Positions 50,718 through 61,316 of a DNA stretch of 64,000 nucleotides are shown here, piece after piece. This stretch comes from Stromatinia cepivora (Eukaryota > Ascomycota > Leotiomycetes > Helotiales > Sclerotiniaceae). The position numbers and the translations under genes were made by a program. The notes beneath the pieces are model-generated. The model worked only from the letters and a program-made list of their open reading frames with translations, was not told the origin of the DNA and made no database searches. Within the stretch, counting starts at the first letter, position 1. Every line of letters begins with the position of its first letter. The DNA is taken from the NCBI GenBank assembly GCA_014898415.1, contig RCTD01000031.1:186001-250000 (forward strand), written 5' to 3'.

Positions 50718-51694
50718 CTATTCTGTATCATCTGGATGGAAAACCAACGCCCTAACCTCAATACTCTCTCTCTTCTCCTCCCCCTCATGTTCAGGGTTCA
50801 CAAACGCACTATGCGGAACACGTCTCGCTCTTCCATCAGTTTTACTATCAAAGCATTTAATCAAAAGTACCTCTTCAGGTGTCTGCTTATACAAATAATG
50901 CCACTTATGACCCGGAGCATGGCGAACACCGTAAGTCTCTCCTTCGCGATCGGGATAAATCAATTTGATTGGAACGAGGTCTTTGTCATCAACCGAATTG
51001 GCAGCTGCTACACCAAGAGGATCTTTAAGAATTGTTTTGATGGGTCGCCAAACATTGATGATTTGGAAACGACCTTTGAGAAGTTTCTCAGCTTCGTCGG
51101 GAAGATGATAGGTTACGCGGCGGGGACTGGCGGCATAGGATTGATCAATGTGAACGCGTTGAACAGGGCCGCGGAGGACAACGGGAGCGGGATTATTATT
51201 GGCTGACCCGGTGGTATTGGGCGCTGGGGCTGTACCGTTGAGAGATTGGCGACGGATCGTGTGATCGAAGATGAAGATTTTAGATGCCCCGGTTCTATTT
51301 CTTTGTAAGTGATTTATCCTGCATAATCAGACTCATGGTGGGCTACTTACTCTCTTTTCAACAATTCTTCTGTTTCCTTATAGTAATCACTTTTGATCTT
51401 TTCCTCGTCAACAAAATCCTTCTCCCGGCTAACATGATTCACAATCTGGAAACCAGTGGTATCCAACGTATGTTGGTCTTCCGAGCCGCGGATGTCGTGG
51501 ACAGTAACTTTAACGGAATGTACAGGGCGATCGTACGAGCTAGGGTTGCTCACGTAGTTAGGCTCTGGCGGGCTACCATCTTCTGAGTCAAGGTGGTAGT
51601 TTAGGATCCCTTGAATATCGTGAGGTGTGGTAGGGTTGGTATCGAGCTTGGCGATATGCTCAGAAGGAGCTTGTTCGGTGATTATTGGGGACAT
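50718..51694 (-). CDS. asaB/CmcJ-type hydroxylase-desaturase family oxygenase
   Basis: Two exons on the minus strand: 51694-51351 and 51294-50718, with a 56-bp GT-AG intron (51350-51295). They join in frame to 306 residues, the usual size of the family. Family signatures are in order: a TVHDIRG segment and LDTTGFQI in exon 1, then IFIFDHTIRR (about 121-130), RVHIDQSY (161-168), FQIINVWRPI (191-200), GHKWHYL (243-249), then LLIKCFDSKTDG and RRVPHSAFVNP (272-282). His163/Asp165 with a later His (244 or 276) could bind iron; this is inference. Members include fungal asaB and gibberellin GA4 desaturase-like proteins, usually in secondary metabolism. No cluster backbone gene is present here. It is transcribed divergently from the permease, and the left side is transposon DNA only 200 bp away. 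Confidence 0.88.
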
Positions 51695-52749
51695 TGTGTC
51701 AGTGATTTGTATTGCGCTTTTGAATTTTCAGCGAACAATGTTTGGCTGTGTGATGAGAGTTCTTTTGAGAGTTCAAAATGCTCTACTACAAACCTAGGAA
51801 CTCACAAGTATAAATACTCCTTCGTATTAACATCATGAACTGATGTTGGAGTACCAACTGGATGAATATAATTATTAATCCAATATGATTTCAAAGCAGT
51901 CTTTCTAATATTCGTATTTTTATTTGACGCCTTCTTCAACCCCGCACTCTTGTGCATGTTCACCGGGAATGGTGCAATTACATGTTTCAAGTAAGATTTA
52001 GAATTTGTTCAATCATCATTCGCCGTTAGCATCGGCCGAAAAGGAGTCGGAATCAACAATGCTCCCTTATTCCTCAAATTCAATGTAAATTCCGGAAAAA
52101 AATCCCAAATAAAATCCATAACATTATTTATTTGATTTCAAAGCTCACAGTGAAAGTGATGGGGGGTTAGGCAGCCTGTATCAAGGATTCAAAAGGTCCG
52201 CCGTTTTCCGACGAATCACGAGGTAGGATAATAGAGCACGCAATTATTGCATGAGATGATACATAGGAGCTGATCTACACTTCTGCTATCTTGTGTGGCT
52301 GTGATACAACATATGTCTTATCATTGATATCGCTGGGTTTTGATGTTGAGTTGATGGTGAAATGGCAAGGAGGATGGAAACACTATAGTGGTTGAGCTGC
52401 GACCAGATGCACGTAGTTGTCGCCCTCGCTATCGATAATTATTTTTCAAAAATGTAAAGATGCAAAATTCAATTTGAAGTTATTCGAAGTTCACCGTCAA
52501 CACATTTGTTTTGTTTCGTTCAGGTTCATTCACAATTTCACACTCGTTCAGCTCATCACTGGATATCGAATTTCCTTTTCCGACTCACCACATTCCAACG
52601 CGATAACGACTCCATATCCAAGCTGATTACTCAATACGATGTAAATAATTGCAACGAAGTGGCAAATTATGATTCTAAAATAGTATAGTACTCAAATCAA
52701 CACATCAGAACAATGCGACCATAGATCCGTTCTTCAACCTCCTTTCAAG
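51695..52749. promoter_or_regulatory. Divergent intergenic region between the oxygenase and the permease
   Basis: About 1.05 kb shared upstream region. Small frames on both strands (for example 51990-51802 minus, 52417-52626 plus) show no motif and are not called genes. No clear TATA or binding site can be named. Confidence 0.5.
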
Positions 52750-54463
52750 ATGTCACCAGCGACAAGCTCCACCGACTCATCAGCGCTCGAATCCGAGCCT
52801 CTTTTATCCTCCCGCTCGAACTCCACTATTCCCTTCTCCTCTCCGCCCCCCAAACCCTCCCGCCAAATAGAAGACGATACCATTCCCGAAACTAGCACTC
52901 TAGGCCGTAACCTCTCTTCGTCCAGCGCCTACATTCTCGTCATTTCCCGAGTTATTGGTTCCGGAATATTCGCAACCCCTGGGCCTATCCTTAAAACCAC
53001 CGGTAGTATTGGTCTTGCACTCCTTCTTTGGATTACTGGCTCTCTGCTAGCTTGGCTTGGACTCCAAATCTCCCTTGAATATGGATGTATGCTCCCAAGA
53101 TCCGGGGGCGAAAAGGTCTACCTCGAATTTACGTATCCACGACCACGATTTCTGGCTAGTACGTTGGTAGCCGTACAAGCTGTTTTACTAGGCTTCACTG
53201 CCAGTAATTGTATCGTATTTGGCGAATACATACTCTTTGCCTTTGGAATCGAGGGCACAGGACTAGGGCAAAAGGCCATCGCATTAAGCCTCCTCACTTG
53301 GATCACCATCGTCCATGGATGCTTTCTCAAAACAGGAATATGGATCCAGAATTTCCTAGGATGGATTAAAGTAGGCCTAATCTTATTTATGGCATTCACA
53401 GGAATTTTCGTCGTGGTATTTGGTGTGAAGCTTCCGGAAACAGAGGCTCCTATCCCTACATTATCAAGAAATGGGTTTTCATGGGATGGACTTTGGGAGG
53501 GCTCGAACTGGCATTGGGGAGCTTTGACCACCGCTGTTTTCAAGGTCTCGTATTCTTATGCTGGCCTGTCAAATCTCAATAATGTTCTTAATGAAGTTAA
53601 GAATCCTGTGAGGACTCTTAAAACTGTTGCGCCAGCTGCGTTATTTACGGCTTGTTCATTGTATTTACTAGCGAATTTCGCATATTTGTCAGTGGTTCCG
53701 CTGGAAGAAGTGAAGGAAAGTGGACAGCTTATCGCCGCATTATTCTTCGAGAGAGTTTTTGGGGATATTGGAGGACGCATCTTGTTACCATTGGCTGTAG
53801 CGATTAGTGCGGCGGGAAATGTTATGGTGGTTACATTTACACTCGTAGGTTCCTCATGTTTTTCCACTTCTCCCTTTATTGGTCACTATTGCGCTAGATT
53901 TGCAATTAACCCTTCATCAGGCTCGCGTAAACCAAGAAATTGCCCGTCAAGGATTTCTCCCTTATTCAAAATACCTGTCTTCTTCCGCTCCTTTCGGTGC
54001 ACCACTCGGCGGTCTGATAGTTCACTACATCCCCTCCTTTCTCGTAATAGCAATCCCTCCCCGTGGCGACGTCTACAACTTTATCCTCGATGTCGAAGGT
54101 TATCCTGGGCAATTCGCTGCTCTAGCTATTTCTCTGGGCTTAATTTATCTGCGCTATAATCGTCCCGATCTCAAAAGACCTTTCAAAGCCTGGCTACCAG
54201 CCGTTTGGATCAGGATAGCAGTTTGTTTGGCCCTGATAGCGGGACCTTTTTTCCCGCCGGAGAAAGGAAACGCTGATGTGGGATTCTGGTACGCCACTTA
54301 TGCTGTCGTAGGGGTGGGGATTATGCTTTTTGGGGTGGGGTGGTGGGCGGTGGTCTTTTGGGTGTTGCCCAGGTGGGGTAGATATAGAGTTGAAGAGGAG
54401 GTAGAGGTTTTAGGGGATGGAACTAGTGTTACAAGATTGGTTCGGGTTAAGAATGAAGAGTGA
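52750..54463 (+). CDS. Mup1-like amino-acid permease (APC superfamily, LAT type)
   Basis: Two exons, 52750-53844 and 53921-54463, with a 76-bp intron (GTAGGT to CATCAG) joining TFTL to ARVNQE. The product is 545 residues, normal for fungal methionine-permease-like transporters. The N-terminus (1-55) is Ser/Pro-rich and cytosolic. TM1 carries RVIGSGIFATPG (67-78), the substrate-binding G-S-G-I-F motif. About twelve hydrophobic segments follow, then a 30-residue polar tail. It should import amino acids (methionine or neutral ones) at the plasma membrane with proton coupling; exact substrate unknown. Without splicing the frame runs on into a false C-terminus at 54159. The start at 52750 is the first ATG after CTTTCAAG and fits the family length. 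Confidence 0.9.
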
Positions 54464-56442
54464 AGAGCCATGGGATAGAATCGGTTTGGTACGTATAGAT
54501 ATTTTGGCTTGGATTGTGGGTTTGGGATATAGATATAGCGGGACACAGACAAATGTAGCAAATTTAATATCAGACTCTTTTTAGTGCTACATCGTCTTCG
54601 AATATGTAGTTTGGCGATGGGTGTCGAGATTAAGTGTAAGGTCTCGAGCTTGGGACGTATTGGAACTCTTGCTCAATGGCCGGACATCCATAGAAAATTA
54701 GACCACCTAGGAATCTGTACGTCTTTTAAGATATCTTAATCATGCAGAATCCGGGAATCAATATACTAGATTGAATTCCTCCTAAAAAAGCGCAAGGTGA
54801 GGAGTGGACGAGATAGGATCGATGATAGCGCGAGGAAGAGAGGCGGGCAAAAAACCAGAATGTAGTAGCAAATAGTGGCGGCGTCGGGTTATGAGAACAG
54901 TAAAGAAGCCAAGAATTTCATAAGAGCCGTGGTGCAAGGTAAACTTTACCTTGTGAATTGTGCAATTTATAACTTTATTGAAGGCAGGAATTATATATGG
55001 ACGTAGGAAATTAGGAAATATCTTAATTTGGAGGATGACCCTTTTTTCTTGACTTCTCGCATTATTAACACCGTCCAAAGAAGCCAGTTGCGCAGATAAT
55101 TCAGAATTCAATGGACTTGATGTTTAAAGCCTGGAAATCCAAGGTATTGGAGAAAAAACAATAGTGGAATTAAAACTCAGCCAATTAACGGTAGAAGGAG
55201 AGAGATCCCCGCCAATGTGTATGTATTTGCAACATTGATAAAATTCTTGGGGCTCATGGATAGCTACGAGATAGGACTCCTGATCCTGGCGCAAGCTACA
55301 TAACAGCATAAAAAATAGCAGACAATGAGAAATTGAGATATCACGCCGAGTTACATAGAGTAACGAAATGAAATGAAGAGAAACACGTGTACAGATCCAA
55401 ACCAAAATTCGACTACACCACGAAACTTACATCACAATAACCCACCTCCGGATGAAATAGACACAAAACAAAACAGTAAAACCTCATACGGAGGGAAGCT
55501 TTGCTTGGTGTGGTCCAAGGACGTTGAGATGGGCTTTCTAAGTACGAGAGCTTCCCAGTGTCCTGAAAAGCTGCCTTTTCTCTTATTGGACAAGGAAAAT
55601 GTAGAAATATGCTGTAAAATGGAGACTGCAAGTGCAATTTAACTCAAGTCCGCTCGGAAGTCTCGCGTCACTTTCTGGGAATTTTTCTCTTGCTTTACCT
55701 TCTTTACGAAGCTCTTCCAATACTTAAAGTTCTAGTGGTATACCACCAAGTCTAAAATGGACTCAAAGAAGTAATAACAAGCTTAAAATTTTCAGCCTCA
55801 CAAATGAGGATGATCGAGACCACAGACAATAGCCGTAGCAGCTCGCTAACTAATTGATTCACCTGATCAACAGATGCTATGGTTGACTATCTACGGCTGG
55901 AGTATTTAGGACTCAATATGCGTAGGTTTTGGATGGCCTATATTCAGAGCATTATGTGCCAAGTGCACAAGTACAGCTGAACGCTTTGAAACTTTTGTTG
56001 ATTTATTGATAATGGCTCGATCTTAATCCAATTACTACTGTGAAATTTCGAGCTAGCTATTGCCAAGGAGCGGATTAGACAGCACGACAGCCAGAAAAGC
56101 TCACTCTGCGAATACAACAATGAACCGACTTCTCCAAAATTGACCCAGGCTTTCCACCGATTTACGTTCACGATCTTGGACGAAAACTTTCCTTTCGTAA
56201 ATGAGCCAATGAGATTCTAATTCGCATAATTCTCATGCTCTTAGGAAAGGATGCACTCACTATTGTCTGTCTCCGTTGTGAATATCTAAAGGATGTAGTT
56301 TATCCCTAATTGTAAGCTGTACCTTGAAGTTGAAGAAGGCCATTTCTTTATATATAATACTATTTTCTCACGTTATTATTTGTGAATTCATTCTTACTTT
56401 TCCAAACCAATCGCACTATTTCTATAATATTAATCTGCCACC
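54464..56442. other. Intergenic region, no supported gene
   Basis: Normal-GC DNA of about 2 kb. Several frames of 70-110 codons overlap on both strands (for example 55111-54782, 55405-55124, 55373-55642), none with recognisable motifs or intron signals that extend them. Upstream of the next gene there is a TATATATAAT element at about 56349. Confidence 0.5.
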
Positions 56443-57273
56443 ATGTTTCTATTTACAACAGCTGTACTTTTAGCTGTCCTGCCCTTCAGCATAGCTTCAT
56501 CCACATGTACGACATCGAATGCACTTTCTTGGGCCGGAGGGAGTAGCACCACAAGCGGCTCTTCAGGTATTTCTTCTTCAGATTGTAGCATCATTTGTGG
56601 AACCGACGCTTTCTGCCTCCAAGAATGCAATTCCGATCCATGTGCCGAACAATTTGGGAATGATTCCCAGGCCTTGCAAGCCTGCTACGACGCAGAGCAG
56701 CAAGGTTCATGCAATATCCTAGGAGGATCCGCATGCGAAACGAAGAAGAAGAAGAAGAAGAAGAAGAAGAGAACGCGTGATACTCTTTCTTGTTCGAGCA
56801 GTGAGACGTGCTACGAGTATATCGATGGATCATTATTTTGTTTGAATAAAGCCACTGGTGAGCTCCCCTCATACACTCATGGGGATGCTGAACACTGCGA
56901 GATTGATATTAGACGTTGAAGCTAACTTGATTTCTTAGGGGACTACGTGGATGATATAGGCGGCTTCGGAAACGTGAATACAGGCGAGTATACAGGACCT
57001 GATGGATCGCAAACGACGGTTTCAAGTGCAGGTGCTACATCTTCAACTACTAGAAGTTCCAGCAGCAGCACCGCAACGACTTCAGACACAAGAACAACCA
57101 CTCGTGTTGCTACTTCCTCCTCAAGTTCATCAGTCACAAGGGCTACCGCTACTTCTGCTTCTTCTTCTTCTTCTGCCCGCGCTGCTGCACAGACTGCAAA
57201 TTCGGGTGTTGGGAAAGTTAATGCTGGGCCCGTTATCGGGGTCATGGGTTTGATGGCCGCATTAATTTATTGA
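56443..57273 (+). CDS. Secreted, cysteine-rich, Ser/Thr-rich GPI-anchored protein
   Basis: Exons 56443-56857 and 56939-57273; intron 81 bp (GTGAGC to TTCTTAG, branch site GCTAAC). 249 residues. Signal peptide about 1-18 (MFLFTTAVLLAVLPFSIA). Residues 20-135 hold 12 Cys, which suggests a disulphide-bonded domain. A run of nine Lys followed by RTR (101-112) splits it and is encoded by a GAA/AAG microsatellite. Residues 160-225 are almost only Ser, Thr and Ala, a glycosylated stalk. The end GPVIGVMGLMAALIY is a GPI-attachment signal. Likely at the plasma membrane or cell wall. It resembles fungal GPI-anchored serine-rich proteins; molecular role unknown. KKRTR could be a processing site, by inference. 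Confidence 0.87.
56738..56771 (+). repeat. AAG/GAA trinucleotide microsatellite in the GPI protein gene
   Basis: About ten AAG codons in a row, in frame, coding poly-Lys. Length changes by whole codons would keep the frame. Confidence 0.9.
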
Positions 57274-59353
57274 TTTGCTTTATTTTTTTTCCTGATGAGC
57301 AGCACGATTCTATTGTTATGACGCTGCCGAGTTTTGTATTTGAGCATAATACACCAACAAAAATATATCCCCAAAAAATCGTGAATTTGAGGAATTGCAC
57401 ATCTGTTTTTTGTTAAATGTTACATTTGGTTTGACAATTCTATCTCGGTCTATCATAGACGGGATGCGATGAGAATGATGGTCAGTCAATAGGTGCGAAA
57501 TGCATACATTTTTATGATAATGATGATGATACTGAGTAAAGGGCGGGTAGAGAAACTCGATCTATTGCTGAAATTGGAGTCCCGAACAAAAGTCCAAGAC
57601 CGCACAAATACTTTTCTAGTTTTCCCAGCAACAACACATTACCATTCTTATCTATACTAACGCTCCAACGACGCACAAATGTTAGTTCGTTGTCCAACGA
57701 TACCATCAGCCCTTTTCTCAAACTCACAAACTTCATACTACATGGGTCTCTCTTCAGCATGAAGTTCTTATTTTATACAGAAACGAACTTTTATTGCCTT
57801 ATCTGTAGTTACATTGCAGCTCAGACAAACAGCAGTTTCTTTTCCTGAATTTCCCCAGACATAATAAATTGTGAGGGAATGGGTTTATAGCAGCCAATTT
57901 TTATTCCTTTTCCAGGGTTTCTTTCTCATCTATGCATGTTAAGCTGGAAAATCTCTTGAGTGAAACCTCTCAGTTGTCTTCTACAACCAATATTTGAGAT
58001 AGCATGGGGATTTCGAGAAGAAGGCGGGTCTTCTAAGTCACATTGGATGGATGATTTGTCTTAGATTGATTGACATCTATGCGCCATCTCGCAAGTTACA
58101 GGATTGTCTCTCTACGAAGCCGCATTGCTCGACTTGAGCACCTGCCACTGGACTTCCCCTCATCCATGGAAAGAGCACAACACTAAGAAAAGAAGATTAG
58201 AATGATAACGGGCAACCATGCGCCTTATGCCAAGTAGCCAGCTATTCCTCTCTGAAAAGTAACTCAACCCAAAGGGAACTACACTCTTTTCTTGTCGCCA
58301 TAGATAATGTTATTTTAGTGAAGATACTCGTACAATTATCAATTTCCTTATTCTTTTCATGTAAATTTCACAACCTTACGATCATCTAGCCACCCAGCTC
58401 AGACCTACCGCAAGGCACAAAATCATGCAACAAGAAATACCGCACCAGCACATCCAATACCAAGAATAGATAACCATTGCTCACACCTAACGCAATATCT
58501 CCTTCCGTAAAGCTCAATCAGATCGCCTGCCTTATCAAAATCACGGTGTCAAATACAGGTCCAAGCCAAGTGATGGGGAAGCGCGGCTCTAGGAATATTG
58601 GCTAGATCATCGATCAATAGTCATATCGCGTTTGCAAACGGGATTTACCCATTTTTGCTAGCCAATCACTCGATTAGATCAACATCTATGCCTTCGATAA
58701 ACGCCTCATCATGCAAATAGCCATTGGATCTACATTAATCAGATGACAGAGACGGGGAATTTTCGTTTCTTCTTGTTTTTGAACGGGTAAAAGCATGCAC
58801 AACTTACAAGGCCAACAATATTCACCGTCATTTCCTAGTCTTGATATTATGCGATGCGGCTCAAACGGCTTACGACCTAAACCGATGGAAATGCACATGA
58901 CCAACCGTAAGATTTACATCGAGGCGGTAGAAAAAGCAATTAATGCTCCTCAGTCAGCCTCATCGGTAACATACATATTACTCCTTTTATGTGCACGTGA
59001 AACGCGGACTATTTACTCCTAGAGTCTGATTTTGAAGATATATTTGGCCATGCTCCCCATATTTTCAACGGTTTTCTTTCCTTAGCGAACTTTGTTTTTC
59101 ACAAGTTAACATACATATACTTCATATCAATCTGAAAGCCAGTTTGTAAGAATTTCACTCTTTTCGGTCATACTCCCTGTTGTTCACTCTACTTTGATGA
59201 TTCATTTAATACATTCATCCTATTGATTTCCTCATATTTTTATATTCTACCTACCCTCTCCATGGGAAGCCCTTTTTGATAGACATTTACTGACTTTAAT
59301 ACTACAGTCAAACCTCCATCTTTAAAATCAAACCCAATCTAAAAAAACCAATC
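57274..59353. other. Intergenic region, no supported gene
   Basis: About 2 kb. Frames at 57760-57512 (minus), 58904-58686 (minus) and 58795-59022 (plus) overlap or lack motifs. The last 150 bp before 59354 are C/T-rich, as often seen upstream of highly expressed fungal genes. Confidence 0.5.
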
Positions 59354-59662
59354 ATGTCTGGAAAGATGACCAAGGAGGATGCGTCTCGCATTCAAGCCAC
59401 TCAGGTATTTCCCCCTCTTCCTCTCTCCCCCTCTCTCCCCTTTTACTACACCCCGCCGTCTTACATCAACTCTAATAACCCAAACTAACACGCCGTCCAA
59501 CAGGCCAGCGGTGGCAAAGACATGAGTTCTTCGGGATTTGCTGCCCGAGCTCAATCTGCCGGCGATCGAAACAACAATGTCGGCGGTACCGCAGCTCAAG
59601 ACACTGGCGCTGGCGATACTGGTGGTGGAAACGCAGGACAAGCCGGCCCCAACAAGAAGTAA
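59354..59662 (+). CDS. Small hydrophilic seed-maturation-protein-like (SMP) stress protein
   Basis: Exons 59354-59404 and 59504-59662; intron 99 bp (GTATTT to CAACAG, branch CTAAC). 69 residues. Exon 1 gives MSGKMTKEDASRIQATQ. Exon 2 begins ASGGKDMSSSGFAARAQSAG and ends in a Gly/Asn/Ala-rich tail with PNKK. The K-x-D-A-x-R-I-Q-x-x-x-A-x-x-G-G-x-x-M-x-x-x-G-F-A-x-R-A-Q pattern is that of the SMP domain in LEA-like proteins of plants and in conidiation or stress proteins of fungi. No membrane or signal segment, so probably cytosolic and intrinsically disordered. It is too small and too spliced to appear as a single open frame. The upstream leader (59161-59353) is pyrimidine-rich. Confidence 0.85.
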
Positions 59663-60106
59663 AGTCAGACGGGACAAATAATCAAGTTGACTCCGTCATT
59701 GGAATATGGTGCAGGAATTTGAAGTCGGATTGATGGATTGATTAGCTTGTTTCGTTCATATCATATGGAGGAGGAGTATGATATTTGGATGCGCATTTGG
59801 AGAAGCACACGAAATGACAATTTGGATCTGTGGTTGAAATCTATATTTTAGATCCTAGTTATTCATTAACAAAGCAATATCACACTATTATTGCTATAAT
59901 GCTGAAATTTCTCGAATTTTTTGAATATGATCAAATATTCTGTCTTTCAATTATTGATGTTTTCCAAAATCTCACGCGCTCGGTCAAGCTGGTTTACTGT
60001 ACCAACCATCCTGAAGTTAATAGATATAGGACGCTGATTGAATATTATCATATTCTTAAATCCATACCACTCAATGTATCCTCTTCCACAATCATTACAT
60101 ATTAAT
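59663..60106. other. 3' flank of the SMP gene and AT-rich transition
   Basis: Contains a 91-codon frame (59830-60105, plus) without recognisable motif. Base composition shifts here from gene-like to AT-rich. I see no supported gene. Confidence 0.45.
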
Positions 60107-60660
60107 ACAGGTATACTACCACTTCTTCACCTCACTTCCTTCCCAGTATCAATAATCAATATCTAAAAGATACTACTCCCTTCACTGATAACAAAATACC
60201 CAATAAAGAAACTACAATACAACCCAAACTTCAAACTCTCTTATAATCTCAATTTCTTAATCTCTTTTATAATCCTCATCAATAACCAACACTCACTACA
60301 CTACCAACCAAAGATCCAAAATCCCAAAATCTCACTCCACAATCATATAAAAATTCTTCTCGATCTTAAAATAAACCCCTCTCTCTATTTTAAACTCTTT
60401 ATTCTAAAATATTATTAATTACAATAACAAATATATATATATATATATTATCAAAACTACTTCAAATATTTATTCGATTCGGTTTCATTCTATTATTACT
60501 TATAAATATTATAATAAAGTATAAAGATCTTTTATTATTTTATTTTATTTTAAATATCAGATACTCAAATACTCAAATACTTATCAAGACTTATCAAGAT
60601 CAAAAACTAAAACTTAAACACCCCCCCCCCCGCCCGGCCTCCCCTCAAAAAAGAAAAATA
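60107..60660. other. G-depleted stretch
   Basis: The plus strand holds very few G over about 550 bp, with A, C and T in long mixed runs. It ends in a poly-C tract (60619-60632) followed by GCCCGGCCTCCCC. No coding or RNA feature found. Confidence 0.6.
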
Positions 60661-60719
60661 ATTAATATTATTAAAGAAAAATTTAAATAAATAAATAAAT
60701 AAATAAAATCTATAATAAC

Positions 60720-61310
60720 AACTCTAAAAAGATTTATGTTAAAAAGCCCTATTATAAATCAAGGGTTATTTATAATAGTATTTTCAAAATTAAATATATA
60801 TAATAATAATAAAATAAAAACCAAACTTCGAGAAAGTCTTACAGTATTAATTATTAAATATTAGACTTAAAAGAGTTAATACGACTGAATTAATCACTCA
60901 GATATAATAAAAAAACTAATAATTATTTAAAAAGATAATAAGTAATCGCTGATTTAAATCACTGAAATACTAAAATTTTATACTAAAGAAAATGTTTTTG
61001 AAAGAGAATAATACTATATAGATTTACTTTAAAAAAGTAAAAAATAAGAGGCCCCTCCGGGGATTAGATAATAATATATTATTTAAAAAGAGATATCGCG
61101 CCCTACGCCCCTCCGGGGGAATTTGATTCTTGTATACAAAAGTGATTAAACTATTCTCACTTTTCTATATATTAATACAATTATTCAATTTATTAAAAGA
61201 CTCCGTCTACACATTAGCACGAAGGGAATTTAACCTTTAAAATCCGCTGTAGTTAGAGAGAAGTGCTGAATGCATCTAGACACGAAACTAGAATTTCATA
61301 ATATTCTTTT
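60720..61310. other. Possible nuclear copy of mitochondrial DNA
   Basis: AT-rich with two GC palindromes, GCCCCTCCGGGG at about 61052-61063 and GCCCCTCCGGGGG at about 61107-61119. Such GC clusters in an AT background are common in mitochondrial intergenic DNA of filamentous fungi. It lacks LTR-like ends or coding similarity to the transposons here. Inference from composition only. Confidence 0.35.
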
Positions 61311-61316
61311 CTACTA

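Noticed and set aside
53118..53867. Minus-strand frames opposite the permease
   Set aside because: Shadows of the permease exon, no motif, and the plus-strand protein is clearly conserved.
53845..54159. Continuation of the permease frame to 54159
   Set aside because: The translation becomes low-quality Ser/Arg sequence, while splicing at 53845-53920 restores a normal transporter C-terminus.
54782..55642. Three overlapping frames of 89-109 codons
   Set aside because: No motif, no introns, conflicting strands; typical of chance frames in intergenic DNA.
56858..56919. Read-through of exon 1 of the GPI protein to a stop at 56917
   Set aside because: A GT-AG intron with a GCTAAC branch site gives a better protein with stalk and GPI signal.
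56943..57245. Minus-strand Val/Glu-rich frame
   Set aside because: It is the complement of the Ser/Thr codon repeats in exon 2.
59830..60105. 91-codon plus-strand frame as a small gene
   Set aside because: No recognisable motif and it sits in the AT-rich transition; it may be chance. Could be revisited with RNA-seq.
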